Below the pieces are notes generated by a model. It saw only the letters and a list, made by a program, of their open reading frames with translations, had not been told where the DNA came from and did not search any database. Both the position numbers and the translations under genes were made by a program. Below are positions 1-9,087 of a DNA stretch of 64,000 nt, in pieces. The stretch's first letter is position 1; each line of letters begins with the position of its first letter. The stretch comes from Terramyces sp. JEL0728 (taxonomy: Eukaryota; Chytridiomycota; Chytridiomycetes; Rhizophydiales; Terramycetaceae): the NCBI GenBank assembly GCA_027603945.1, contig JADIIU010000047.1, positions 34,826 to 98,825 of the forward strand. The letters are read 5' to 3'.

Positions 1-879
1 ATTTGCAGACGAATCCTGTCTGGACTCTTTTTTGGAGGTAATCTTGCTCTTGAAGATCTGTCCAGGTGTTATGTAGGAATTTTTCAAGAAGATATACAGC
101 TGAAGGCCAAAAGAATAACTGCCCATATCTACTGGTTAAACCATGGTTACATAGCCCAACATGTGTAATATACGTGTATCCTCCAGCTGCCCAAGAATAA
201 ATTCCGAAACACGCGATGAACCAGTCGACTAGGAGCAAAAACGCAAAATGAATCCCGTCCTCCTTGACTATAATATCTGTAAACAGTTTAGCCTCATCCT
301 GATTCGAAATTAAGGCGTACAAGAATCCAACAGAGCCGACAGTTGCGAATATCGCCTCGAAAAACTGCCCAAAGCCCAGCAAAAAGGGAATAACATGGTA
401 CAAGGGATGGGTCAAGTACGGATATTTCAAACTTGCAACATCAAACCCGACTGCAACCCCGACTATTCCCCCAGTTCCTTTAAAGGCGACAATCAATGAG
501 AATAGTGCGTACATAGAAACCATAAATTTCAAATTGTCCTGATGTCAATTCAAATTACCTTGTAAAAAACTCTAATCCGCATAATAAACATAATAGCAAT
601 TACAATGGAAGTAAGCAAATTGAACCCAAAATTAACTACCAGCAAGTTGCCAAACAAGGATGGAGCGGAATCATACGGGCTGGTAATGTAATCCAGTATT
701 GCGATTTGACATCCTACATATGCTGCTAGTAGCAACCAAGACAGGACGGCAACTCTATATATCGGAGTATGGCGGGATTTGGTTTTGGATGCGATAAGGA
801 AAAAGCTTTCGAATAATTTGTAGAGTCCGAGACCAAGGAATATCGCTGCTGGTGTTTCGTAGGCTGATTCGTCTCTCAT
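1..879 (-). CDS. multi-pass membrane protein, paralogue of the next gene (3' end outside window)
   Basis: I do not recognise the family. The protein starts at 879 and is read through one 20-nt intron (539-558, gtaatttgaattgacatcag), remaining open to the window edge, so the C-terminus is missing. At least six hydrophobic segments are visible. Residues around 60-70 carry an LDYITSPYD motif shared almost exactly (LDYMTSPYD) with the intact neighbour at 1097-2380. Both also share the N-terminal pattern TPAA.(F/M)LGL. The two are therefore tandem paralogues in the same orientation. A receptor or transporter role is possible, but nothing in the sequence decides it. Confidence 0.75.
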
Positions 880-1096
880 TATATTTTTACTGTCCTTGAT
901 CTTTTTTTATATTTTAATGCTCTTACCTTTTTTGTACGACAGTACATTGATTGAGCTCCCCCTTGGTGCCGGAGCTGTCAAGTGCAAATGTCAGCGTTAG
1001 GGGATATGTCAGTGGGAAGTAAGCTTTCATGGAGGCGCTAACTATTAGCTTTGAGACTCGTATTTATAAATTCCTTAAAACTACTTTTTATTGCAA

Positions 1097-2380
1097 CTAA
1101 TGGTTGTAACTGGTAATGAATTGCGAGACCCGCACGTTATCAGAGTCTCGTTGGCTATCTACAACTTCCGGTTCTTCCAATATAGCTGACGGGAACGAGA
1201 CGAATATTGGCTCATCTGTCCTGGTGATTGTATCAAAAATGCTTTGGGTGCTATATCTGGTTTGATATGGGGAAGTGGTGGGGATTAAAGCTTCCTCGTT
1301 CAGAGTTTCCGCAGACGGCTGGCGGTTCCTTCTAAACTCTTCAAGAACAGTTCCGCGAGTGCCAGGTGCTGGTGACTTGCCACGAGGAGGTGCCATCATT
1401 GTTGGATTCTGTGAGAGTAGCGAGAAAGGTGCTCCGGTTTCCGAAGAGTGTTTGACCACTTGGTTTGAATATCCATTTGAATACTGAGCATCAAAGTTCA
1501 TCGTTGGAGTGCTATAATTTCCACTGTAGCTTGAACTTTTGTTGTTTGCGCTCGCTCCTCTAAATTCTTCCTCGCTTGCGGGCACTTTGTACCCATATTC
1601 TAGGAAAGCATAATACTGAAGGGCATAACAAAAACTTGGTAGATCTAGGTCAGTAAATCGTTTACATAAAAATGATTCCGTAATATAGCTGTATTGCGAT
1701 AAAGCACCGATAATCGCACCAATTGACATGAAAATCGCCGCAATGTTGGAAGCAGATAGTCTAATCCATCCGGATTTTATCTTAATTTTACCAATGGAGA
1801 CAACATTTTGATCATCTTCATCCAGAATCCCTTTTCCCAAAAAAGTAATTGTTGAAATAATCCCAACCAAAGCCTGGAACGAGTATGAAATTGCCAATGT
1901 GGTGGTAAAGGTTGGATACAGTGTATGGTCCTGGAATTTAATGTACTTGTTGTTCCCAATGTCATAGCTAATGTAGACTCCGACAAAAGCCGCTCCTCCG
2001 GTTGTAGTTATCAACAAAAACGAGAGTGCAACCAATACAGGAAAAGTGAACGATCTGCGGCCATATAAAGAACGAAGCCTCGATATCATTAGAAAGGTTA
2101 CTCCTGTAACTGCAAAGAAACTGGAGAATATTACAGCAAACTCTATATTCCCCAAAAAATTCAAACCTACATCATAAGGGCTGGTCATATAATCTAGCGC
2201 AATGCATTGAGATGCGGTAAATGTTGCCAATGCGAACCATGTAAATACTCCAATTACAAATACTTGAGTGTTTTCCCTGCATTCCTTTTTAAACAACTCT
2301 CCTAATGCACCCAGGATATTATGTGCTGCTAGCCCCAGCATAACCGCTGCTGGTGTATAAAATGCATTGGGTTGTCGCAT
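1097..2380 (-). CDS. six-to-eight-pass membrane protein with long Ser/Thr-rich tail
   Basis: Intronless gene encoding 427 aa. Hydrophobic segments lie near residues 9-28, 40-58, 76-103, 115-135, 159-182 and 208-232, followed by a Cys-containing loop (FLCKRF, then SFCYAL) and a hydrophilic tail of about 150 residues rich in Ser, Thr, Pro and Asn. The LDYMTSPYD loop and N-terminus match the gene to its left, so this is one unit of a tandem duplication. The tail, with many phosphorylatable residues, looks cytoplasmic and regulatory, as in receptors; that is inference. No known family was recognised. Confidence 0.75.
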   Translation of the reverse strand: MRQPNAFYTPAAVMLGLAAHNILGALGELFKKECRENTQVFVIGVFTWFALATFTASQCIALDYMTSPYDVGLNFLGNIEFAVIFSSFFAVTGVTFLMISRLRSLYGRRSFTFPVLVALSFLLITTTGGAAFVGVYISYDIGNNKYIKFQDHTLYPTFTTTLAISYSFQALVGIISTITFLGKGILDEDDQNVVSIGKIKIKSGWIRLSASNIAAIFMSIGAIIGALSQYSYITESFLCKRFTDLDLPSFCYALQYYAFLEYGYKVPASEEEFRGASANNKSSSYSGNYSTPTMNFDAQYSNGYSNQVVKHSSETGAPFSLLSQNPTMMAPPRGKSPAPGTRGTVLEEFRRNRQPSAETLNEEALIPTTSPYQTRYSTQSIFDTITRTDEPIFVSFPSAILEEPEVVDSQRDSDNVRVSQFITSYNH

Positions 2381-2405
2381 TTCAAGAGCTCATTCATCCT
2401 CACGT

Positions 2406-2752
2406 TTATTTAAGTGCCCAGAAAATATTGCCACATTCAGATGATTGAGGTTTGATTTGTGCACGGTTACACAGAACAATAAAAAAGGCAAACGAAAGAA
2501 GAGAAGCTTTCCAATCGGCACAGTAAGTTGTTTTCACTCTGACGATTGGGCAATGGCCATCTGCGGTATTGAAAGTTACCATTTTCGTTGTGTTGGGTTG
2601 AAATGAGGCGACTATCGCCAAATCAAATGATGAGTCCCAAGTCAACGCATGTATAACTGGCACTCTAACCTTGATTGCGTAATTGCAGTCTGCGACAGTT
2701 TGAAAATACCAGATAATTTATAGTGTCTCCACCATTCCAATGTAGCTAGACT
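2406..2752 (-). CDS. 3' portion of an unresolved spliced gene
   Basis: The frame ending in FWALK at 2406 is followed by the stop/AATAAA overlap (aaataaac) seen at many real gene ends in this window. Going upstream, the frame continues through a plausible 20-nt intron (2690-2709) into a segment reading TLEWWRHYKLS back to an acceptor-like TAG at 2753. Exons 2406-2689 and 2710-2752 stay in frame. A hydrophobic stretch (LLSFAFFIVL) near the C-terminus may be a membrane segment. The 5' part between 2753 and about 3000 could not be assembled, and an overlapping plus-strand frame (2791-3048) may be spurious. No family recognised. Confidence 0.4.
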
Positions 2753-3225
2753 CTAAATCCCAAGCGTTTGCTGTTTTTTAGCCAGAAACAATGGTCTGGT
2801 TCAAGATTAACGATGACAAAGCAGTGGTCATAGCCAATCAATATCTGTTGCCGACAGCTTCTGGTACATGGATGTCTGGTATCCCAAAGCCATTGCAATC
2901 AGCATATCTTGAGAATATGCCAGAAACCAGCTGCTTGGAGTTTAGTCTTATTAAATTACCGACCGCTGTATGGTTTGTGATCATATTATTTAATCGCAGT
3001 CCCGCTGCGGCTCCACATCAAAAAGGCAGGTGGTGGCGAGGGGATTGACAATATTTTGTAAGATTAATCAAAATTACTTGATTTTTATTCATCAAATTAA
3101 GCAACAAGTCGATATTCCTTGCCGATCTTCAAGAATAGCTTGAATCAAGATTCTTGCTACTCTTTTCGGTCCTGTCGGTTTGTGCAAGCCAGTCGTTTAG
3201 TATCCCAGTTTGGAAATACCGCAAA

Positions 3226-3234
3226 TATAAATAG
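3226..3234 (+). promoter_or_regulatory. TATA box of the secreted beta-trefoil gene
   Basis: TATAAATAG ends 27 nt before the ATG at 3262. Given the usual TATA-to-start-site distance, transcription would begin within a few bases of the ATG. Confidence 0.6.
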
Positions 3235-3261
3235 AAGGCAGATTTTGCAGCAATATCAAAA

Positions 3262-3687
3262 ATGCTTGCTGCTGTATTCGCTGTTATCTCCTATGCTGCT
3301 GCGCTCCAATTCCAAAATGCACAAACTGGCCAATGTCTCCAAGCTAACGGTCCTGCAAATACCCTCAGCTTGGCAAAGTGCAATTCTGTAGATAGCCAGT
3401 CAATCTTCCTTATGAGCAAAAAGCAACATGAAAGTGGAAAGTTGTTTACCTCTGTGCCAAACTACTGTGTTGATATTGCGCCTGGAAGGGATAATCAAAC
3501 CGTTATTTCTCTCCACTGTGCTGACGCTCAGCCATGGCAAATAGCTCCTACTCCTAAAGGAACATTTACAATCCAGCAAACCAACTTTGAAGGTGTCGAC
3601 TTGTGTCTCGAGCCATCTGGCGCCAAAGTTGATGTCTATACTTGTGACGAAACACTGCCAGATCAATTCTGGAAATATTTTAATTAA
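3262..3687 (+). CDS. secreted ricin-B-type beta-trefoil (lectin-like) protein
   Basis: Encodes 141 aa without introns. Residues 1-14 form a short signal peptide ending after AAA. The mature part has six cysteines and repeated Q-x-W/F-type trefoil signatures (SQSIFLM, QPWQI, DQFWKYF), as in single-domain ricin-B/CBM13 folds that bind sugars. Three pseudo-repeats of about 40 residues fit one trefoil. The stop codon overlaps AATAAA (3687-3692). The protein is probably exported and may bind glycans on a host or substrate; that role is inferred from the fold only. Confidence 0.7.
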   Translation: MLAAVFAVISYAAALQFQNAQTGQCLQANGPANTLSLAKCNSVDSQSIFLMSKKQHESGKLFTSVPNYCVDIAPGRDNQTVISLHCADAQPWQIAPTPKGTFTIQQTNFEGVDLCLEPSGAKVDVYTCDETLPDQFWKYFN

Positions 3688-3733
3688 ATAAACTATTTAT
3701 TTTCTAGTAGAATTCCCAGCCACGTATTCTCGT

Positions 3734-5160
3734 CTAATCCAACCCGTTAAGTGAGCTGATAATGTCAATCACATCATCATCAAATGAAGATTCGCCGTAC
3801 CCTGTCGAATCCCCATGCACTCTAATCCGAACATCTAGATTAAAAAAGAGTACTTTCAGTCTCCAAATCGGACACCACATCAATTAATGATTTGATCATT
3901 GAAGTGTCATTAGCATACAAGATACTTTCATCTGCTGGGATTAAAGATATTGTGTGGATATCTTGAATGGGTTCGTCCAAAAGTGATGGTCGTCTTTCGT
4001 GGTTCTTTTTGGGTTTAGTAGTGCTCCTGCTTGATCCATCCGTGCAGCCTGGACATACCCAAGAGTATTGAGATGAGCATGTTGGACAGGAGCAAGAAAC
4101 TTGGTCTGTAGAAGGTTTCTTTGTGGCTGGTTTTGGGTCCAATAGAGTATTATTTGTATTGACGCGCGGCTCTCTGGTCTGCACTGATTTTGAAATCTGC
4201 TCAATAGTTTGTACTGAAGTAGCGTATGTCTCTGGTTTTGGGTCTTCAGTTTGGCATTCAGTGTTTTTTAGCTTTGACGGTTCGATTTCTACTTCGCTTG
4301 AAAATGGCTTCAGTATCTTTTCACTAGTACTGCTTTCCCCAGCATTTTCAACTGACATTTCTTTCTTTTGCGGTTTATCATCGTTGTAATGTACTTTTCT
4401 TTTGAGGATCTTGCGGAGCATATTCTCCAGATTTGAAGAGCTATCTGAAGACTGGAATGTATCCGCGGTAGAAAATCCAGAAATTTCATCTATTGCCACT
4501 TTGAAATTGTCCACTGCTTTTGGTTCCTGGTGCTTGATGGAGTTTGCGATCTTTGGAATAGCAATGGTTAGGTTTGCAATTTCTTGCTGTATTCGGGATA
4601 GCTTTTCATCCAGTGCTGTGGTATTTGTCAGCGTAGGTGATTCAACCTTGCTGTCTTCCATATCTCGCAACTTCTTCTGTAGTAATCCAATTTCCATGTT
4701 TTTGCTTGCTATCTCCCGTTTAACCTTTTCGTATTCCACAATAGAATCTAGTTAGAAAGCAATTACAATTTTCCTTTTCTACTAGTTTCTGCTTCTCCAA
4801 TTTTAACCCAGCAATCTGCGTTTGGTAATCCTCCCTCTGCAGTGTAATTTCATCCAAAGTGCTTTGCAGATGTTTACGCTGTGATTCTGAAATCGCAAGA
4901 CACTGAATTAGCTTTGCCAGTCTCTTTTTGTCAGCTGGATTAAGACTCGCGATAGCGAAATTGTTGTTGGTCGCTTTATTCAACCTCCGCTTCCTGGTTG
5001 AATCTAGAGGGGTTTTATACAAATTTTGATAGTATTTGGTGGGTTCTGCGTGGAATGTTTCAAAATCCTGCCATCTTGGATTCATTTGGGCAGCACGAGA
5101 TTCACAAAGAAAAGGTGATTTTTCGTATCTTAAAATTACCCCTTGAGGCTCTGCGATCAT
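3734..5160 (-). CDS. coiled-coil protein with Cys-rich C-terminal segment
   Basis: Three exons (5160-4767, 4747-3854, 3834-3734) joined across two 19-nt introns (4748-4766 and 3835-3853) give 462 aa in one frame. The N-terminus is basic. Residues about 70-200 form coiled coils (heptads around IQCLAISESQRKHLQ and VEYEKVKREIASKNME). A later acidic and Ser/Thr-rich region contains repeated SVQT motifs and a short Cys cluster (SCSCPTCSS, VCPGC). The last exon adds an acidic tail. No known family was recognised; a cytoskeletal or centrosomal scaffold is possible. The in-frame ATG at 5085 is an alternative start. Confidence 0.7.
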
Positions 5161-5342
5161 TGCTAAGCGGTTCCTTTATTGTTACGCTCAACTTGGCAAC
5201 TCAGGTTTCACGCTCTTTACTACGTTGATCTCTATCATCATAATGTCGTTAAAAGAGTTGCAGCAATCCTAAAAGTACAAGAAATAATTCTAATCCTCCA
5301 AAGAATTCAATTTTGTGAGAGGAATTTTTTTGTCAAAATCAA

Positions 5343-5885
5343 ATGACTGCTGGAGACCATCATGAAAACAAGAAACTTGCCGACTATCAAACATCAGACA
5401 CCATTTTACCAGCATTTTTAATAGGTATCCCGGCAGGCACTGTAGCGGGTTTGGTACACGGAGCTTGGTTTCAACACTCCAGAGTTACAACCACTCAGCT
5501 AATATTCAGAAATTCATTTATATATGGTAGCCATAACTAATGATAGCATCTTTGGGAGGACTTTACCAAGGAACAACAGTTGCCGCATCAGCAATCAGAG
5601 GAAGACAAGACAATGTTAATTACGCTATATCAGGGGGAGTCGCAGGATTTGTTTTGGGGATGACTAGTAATTGATATGTTAAATTCAGGAAACAGAATTG
5701 GTCACGGAGTCCTTCAAGCTGGTTTGTTAGCTGTGCTTTCATTTGCTGCAGCAACTTTAATTGATGAACACACCACCAGATTCTCCAAACCGTATGATGA
5801 AAGAAGAGGATTCGACGGATTTTTCGCCGTCAAGAAACCAGATCCATTTGCCAATAGAATCAAAGAGATTCAAGCAAAGGAATAA
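5343..5885 (+). CDS. NDUFA11-like complex I subunit (Tim17/22/23 fold)
   Basis: Exons 5343-5526, 5547-5666 and 5689-5885 join across introns of 20 and 22 nt to give 166 aa. Four short, glycine-rich hydrophobic segments typical of the Tim17/22/23 superfamily are present. The central segment IRGRQDNVNYAISGG followed by GFVLG resembles the NDUFA11 signature (R.k.DplNYf.GG.aaG..LG). NDUFA11 is an accessory membrane subunit of mitochondrial complex I. Together with the NDUFAF6-like gene at 32.5 kb this indicates that the organism has complex I. A Tim-type translocase subunit is the main alternative. Confidence 0.75.
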
Positions 5886-6305
5886 ATTTGATATCTTTCT
5901 GATCGCACTTTTAACTTGCTGAAGCTATTATTAATACTTTGTTGATTGGGAATTCGGTCCTTTAATTCCGTGACTACACCTAGTCCTCAGATTTATTGAT
6001 TTAATAACAAGACCGCAACCGATATTCACGGACTAAGGTTCAATGAAAATTATTGCATTGTATCACCTGCATGAATGAATGATTCGAAATTACGGTTTCC
6101 GGATTATTCACTGTTGGTTACACATGTTCAAGATGATCATGATCAACCAAGGGTGTTTTCGCGGCAATACCTATTCCAGCTGGATATTTCAACATAGCGT
6201 CTAAAGAGCTTAAGCGAAGGCTTGTATTAATCGAAAGCCGTCTTTTCCCACCGTATGATAACCTCTGAAATTCATGCAAATTATTGTGGCGGTGGGTCAA
6301 TGAAG
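5886..6305. other. intergenic stretch without a supported gene
   Basis: About 420 bp between NDUFA11 and the NmrA-like gene. Only a 60-codon minus-strand frame (6118-6300) is present, without TATA, terminator or family features. No RNA gene or repeat was seen. Confidence 0.5.
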
Positions 6306-6314
6306 TATAAATAG
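6306..6314 (+). promoter_or_regulatory. TATA box of the NmrA-like gene
   Basis: TATAAATAG ends 26 nt before the ATG at 6341, the same spacing as at 3226-3234. Confidence 0.6.
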
Positions 6315-6340
6315 ACTAGTTTAAACGCAAAGCTATCGAA

Positions 6341-7303
6341 ATGAAGAAGACTCAAGCCAAAGACAGCTCCAAAAAACAACCTGCAAAGGCGAAAGCAAAA
6401 GCCAAGATTAATCCTGAAGATGAAAAGAAATCCAACCAAAAGCAAACTGTCGCTGTTGTTGACGCCAATTCTGCCCAAGGCTTCAGCGCAGTCAAGTATA
6501 TCGTAAAGAAAGGCAGATTCAATGTCAGAGCCATCGTCCGCGATATGGATGGCCCACATATCAGCCAATTGAACAAAAAGAGACACGTTGAGGTTGTCAA
6601 AGCTACGTTTGACTCTGTCAAATCTATGGAAGACGTATTTGACGGGTGTGTCTGCGTTTTTGCAGCATATGAAGACAAGGAATTCACCGATCCTGAAAAA
6701 GGATTCAAAATTGGCAAAACCACCATCGACGCTGCAAAGAAGGCCAACATTAGCCATTTCATCTGGTCTACTATGGACGCCCACACCGGAGTATCGATTT
6801 ACGACACTTTATCCGAGGTGGACATGTACCTCAAAGGCACAAGGGTTCCTAGAACTTCCCTGTACACCTCAATCTCGTACGAACAGTTTAAAACTCACTT
6901 TTGCCAGAAACAAGAAGACGGCACTCTCTCGGTCAAAGTCCCTGTTAAGCAAGAAAGCAAGATCCCAATGTACTACGAAGCTGAAGTTGGCGCTTGGGTT
7001 GCAGAGGTTATGGAACATCCACAGATTTATGTTGACAAGGACGTTGACGTTGCAGCCGAGTTCATCAGCCCTCTTGAAATGAAGAAAGCATTCGAGGAGG
7101 TTTTGCCAGAGCTTAAGATCGACTTCAAGTATTCTGCTGACGTACCTCTTGAAGATAAGGCGTTGGAGGAAGCACTAAAGTTTTTCCAATCCCATACAGA
7201 ATCGAGCGGGATCAGAGACGCCAAATCTTGCAAAAGGATGTATCCAAAAGCAACTGATTTCCAAAAATTTGTAAAGGGGACCAAATGGGAACAAACCGTA
7301 TAA
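6341..7303 (+). CDS. NmrA-like / atypical SDR-fold protein with Lys-rich N-terminus
   Basis: Intronless, 320 aa. The first 35 residues are almost all Lys, Ala, Gln and Glu. A Rossmann fold then starts with AVVDANSAQG, in the place of the G-A-T-G-x-x-G dinucleotide motif of NmrA proteins; the first glycines are replaced, so NAD(P) binding may be weak. Further NmrA features are VRAIVRDMDGP, the VFAAYED segment and FIWSTMDAHT. NmrA-like proteins act as redox sensors or regulators rather than dehydrogenases. The stop overlaps AATAAA (gtataaataaaac). The basic extension suggests nucleic-acid or nucleolar contacts (inference). Confidence 0.75.
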   Translation: MKKTQAKDSSKKQPAKAKAKAKINPEDEKKSNQKQTVAVVDANSAQGFSAVKYIVKKGRFNVRAIVRDMDGPHISQLNKKRHVEVVKATFDSVKSMEDVFDGCVCVFAAYEDKEFTDPEKGFKIGKTTIDAAKKANISHFIWSTMDAHTGVSIYDTLSEVDMYLKGTRVPRTSLYTSISYEQFKTHFCQKQEDGTLSVKVPVKQESKIPMYYEAEVGAWVAEVMEHPQIYVDKDVDVAAEFISPLEMKKAFEEVLPELKIDFKYSADVPLEDKALEEALKFFQSHTESSGIRDAKSCKRMYPKATDFQKFVKGTKWEQTV

Positions 7304-7329
7304 ATAAAACTATGATTTACTGATATGTT

Positions 7330-8346
7330 TTACACTTTAATTTTCCAGAGTTTAATCAAGTGGTCGTCACCTGCGGAAGCCAGCATGTCTGAATGCTCTT
7401 TAATAGGGCACCATGCAATACAGTTGATGTCTGATTCGCCATGAGCGGATTCATATCTTTTCTTTATAGTGAGGCCGTTTTCAACATCTGGATTGAATTC
7501 CACCACACAAAAGCTGTTATCGCCCGAACAGGTAGCAATCAAGTTGTTTTGCTTTGACCAAGATACAGAGTAAATGGTTCTTTGGTGTAAATTTGGATAT
7601 TTGGAGTGTACTTGGTAGCCATTTGCTGCTTTCTTCCAAACAATCAAAGATTGATCATCGCTGACTGATGCCAAATAATTCCCAGTCTGGTCAAAGTCGA
7701 TTGCCCAAACAGTTGAAGTATGCTCGCTCAGAGTCTGGAAACTGAACCAGTCTCCCTCGTCATCCTTCCATAATCTAATCGTATCATCATAGGAAGCACT
7801 GGCCAATATCTATCGTAAAACTAAGCTTACTTCTTCGTGGGGATGCCAAACAACGGCCTTTACATCCTGTGTATGTTCCTGCAAGACCCCAATACATTCG
7901 AAATCCCCATCTCCCATGGCTATATTAGCAATTATTACCTTCCCAAATCCACACTGACTTATCCCTTGAACATGTAGCCAATAATGTCCCGGAGGCCGAC
8001 CATGCGACACATTTTACCTCATTTTCATGTCCTTCCAAGGTTGCTACTAATTCATAGTCTTTGTCAATTAATATATACCATCCTGACCCTTTTCCCAAAT
8101 GGCTGTTGTGGAATCAAATGAACAAGAAGCCAATATATTTCCGTCCGGATTCCATGCTAGCGACCGAATAGTTCTAGAATGTGCAACGTCCAATGTTTTT
8201 GTGCAAACCCAGCTGCTGGAATCCGCATTTGAAGGTTTCCAGACCCTGATACTTTTATCCCCAGAGCACGATACAAATAGCATTTCCGTTGGTGACCATG
8301 ATATTTGCCATACCTTATCCACATGTCCTTTTAATTCGACTTGCAT
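7330..8346 (-). CDS. CIAO1: CIAO1-like WD40 protein of cytosolic iron-sulfur assembly
   Basis: Exons 8346-8079, 8058-7939, 7919-7831 and 7809-7330, separated by introns of 20, 19 and 21 nt, give 318 aa, near the usual 330. Seven WD repeats are visible, with GH...W.(V/I)...P and IRVWKP, TAIWE, VWIWE, LIVWKK, LIKLWK ends. The order and spacing, and an N-terminus [13 protein letters not shown], match CIAO1/Cia1, the CIA targeting-complex subunit that passes Fe-S clusters to cytosolic and nuclear apoproteins. I chose the ATG at 8346 because homologues begin just before the first WD repeat; an ATG at 8394 is also open. It diverges from the gene at 8389 with a gap of about 42 bp. Confidence 0.85.
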
Positions 8347-8388
8347 AATTTGTGGAGAGAATTTTTCAAGTTTTTTGAACATCTCAAA

Positions 8389-8940
8389 ATGCAAAATATC
8401 CCTGTCTATAACTGGTACATCGTCACTAATTACAGGGAAAAGAAATGGGTAGATCCAACGTATTCTCCTATAGCCGCTACACTAGCTGCAAGACCGGGCA
8501 ATACCATGCGTCCGGCGCCAAATAATTATCGACTACTAAAAAACGTTTCAAATCAAGCAAACATCGATCCCACAAGCCATATTAAGGAAGCTGAAGAAAA
8601 ATATTCAAATTACCAAATAGATGAATCTGTACAGTTTATTGAAATGAAAATCCCCGTTGTTGAATCAAACGAAACATTACTTGGATTCAGCATCGACGAA
8701 CTAAAGAAGGATGACTCTAAACCAGCAGACGAAGCAGGAGAATTACCAGCGCCAGTTGCCGCAACCACCTCGCCAACGAAATCCAATAACCCAAATATTA
8801 AAATTGGATCGCCAACCAAAGGTGGGTCGCCAATCAGGGTATTATCCCCAGCCAGATCTCCTAATAGATCTGCCTCGCCTGTCAGGGAAGCAACCTCTCC
8901 ATCAAAAGCAGTTCCGCCATCTGATCCAGCTCCAAATTAA
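8389..8940 (+). CDS. unknown protein with Ser-Pro-rich C-terminus
   Basis: Single-exon frame of 183 aa from the ATG at 8389; an upstream ATG at 8341 would overlap the CIAO1 start. The N-terminal 60 residues (IPVYNWYIVTNYREKKW, then TMRPAPNNYRLL) look folded and conserved in character. The last 70 residues are low-complexity, with repeated SPxR/SPxK motifs typical of proline-directed kinase sites. The stop overlaps AATAAA (8939-8944). A ciliary or cytoskeletal role would fit the short W/Y-rich N-terminal motif style, but this is speculation. Family not recognised. Confidence 0.6.
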   Translation: MQNIPVYNWYIVTNYREKKWVDPTYSPIAATLAARPGNTMRPAPNNYRLLKNVSNQANIDPTSHIKEAEEKYSNYQIDESVQFIEMKIPVVESNETLLGFSIDELKKDDSKPADEAGELPAPVAATTSPTKSNNPNIKIGSPTKGGSPIRVLSPARSPNRSASPVREATSPSKAVPPSDPAPN

Positions 8941-9087
8941 TAAACTTTACGGATTTCACTTATCCTTTCATTGAGTTGCGGGTTTTCAGATGACTATCGA
9001 TGATATCATAGTCCGATTTGATGCTTCCTATTGAAGTGGCTGCAATCACGCTTCAAAACAACTCAGACACGCTTTCTGAATCACAAA

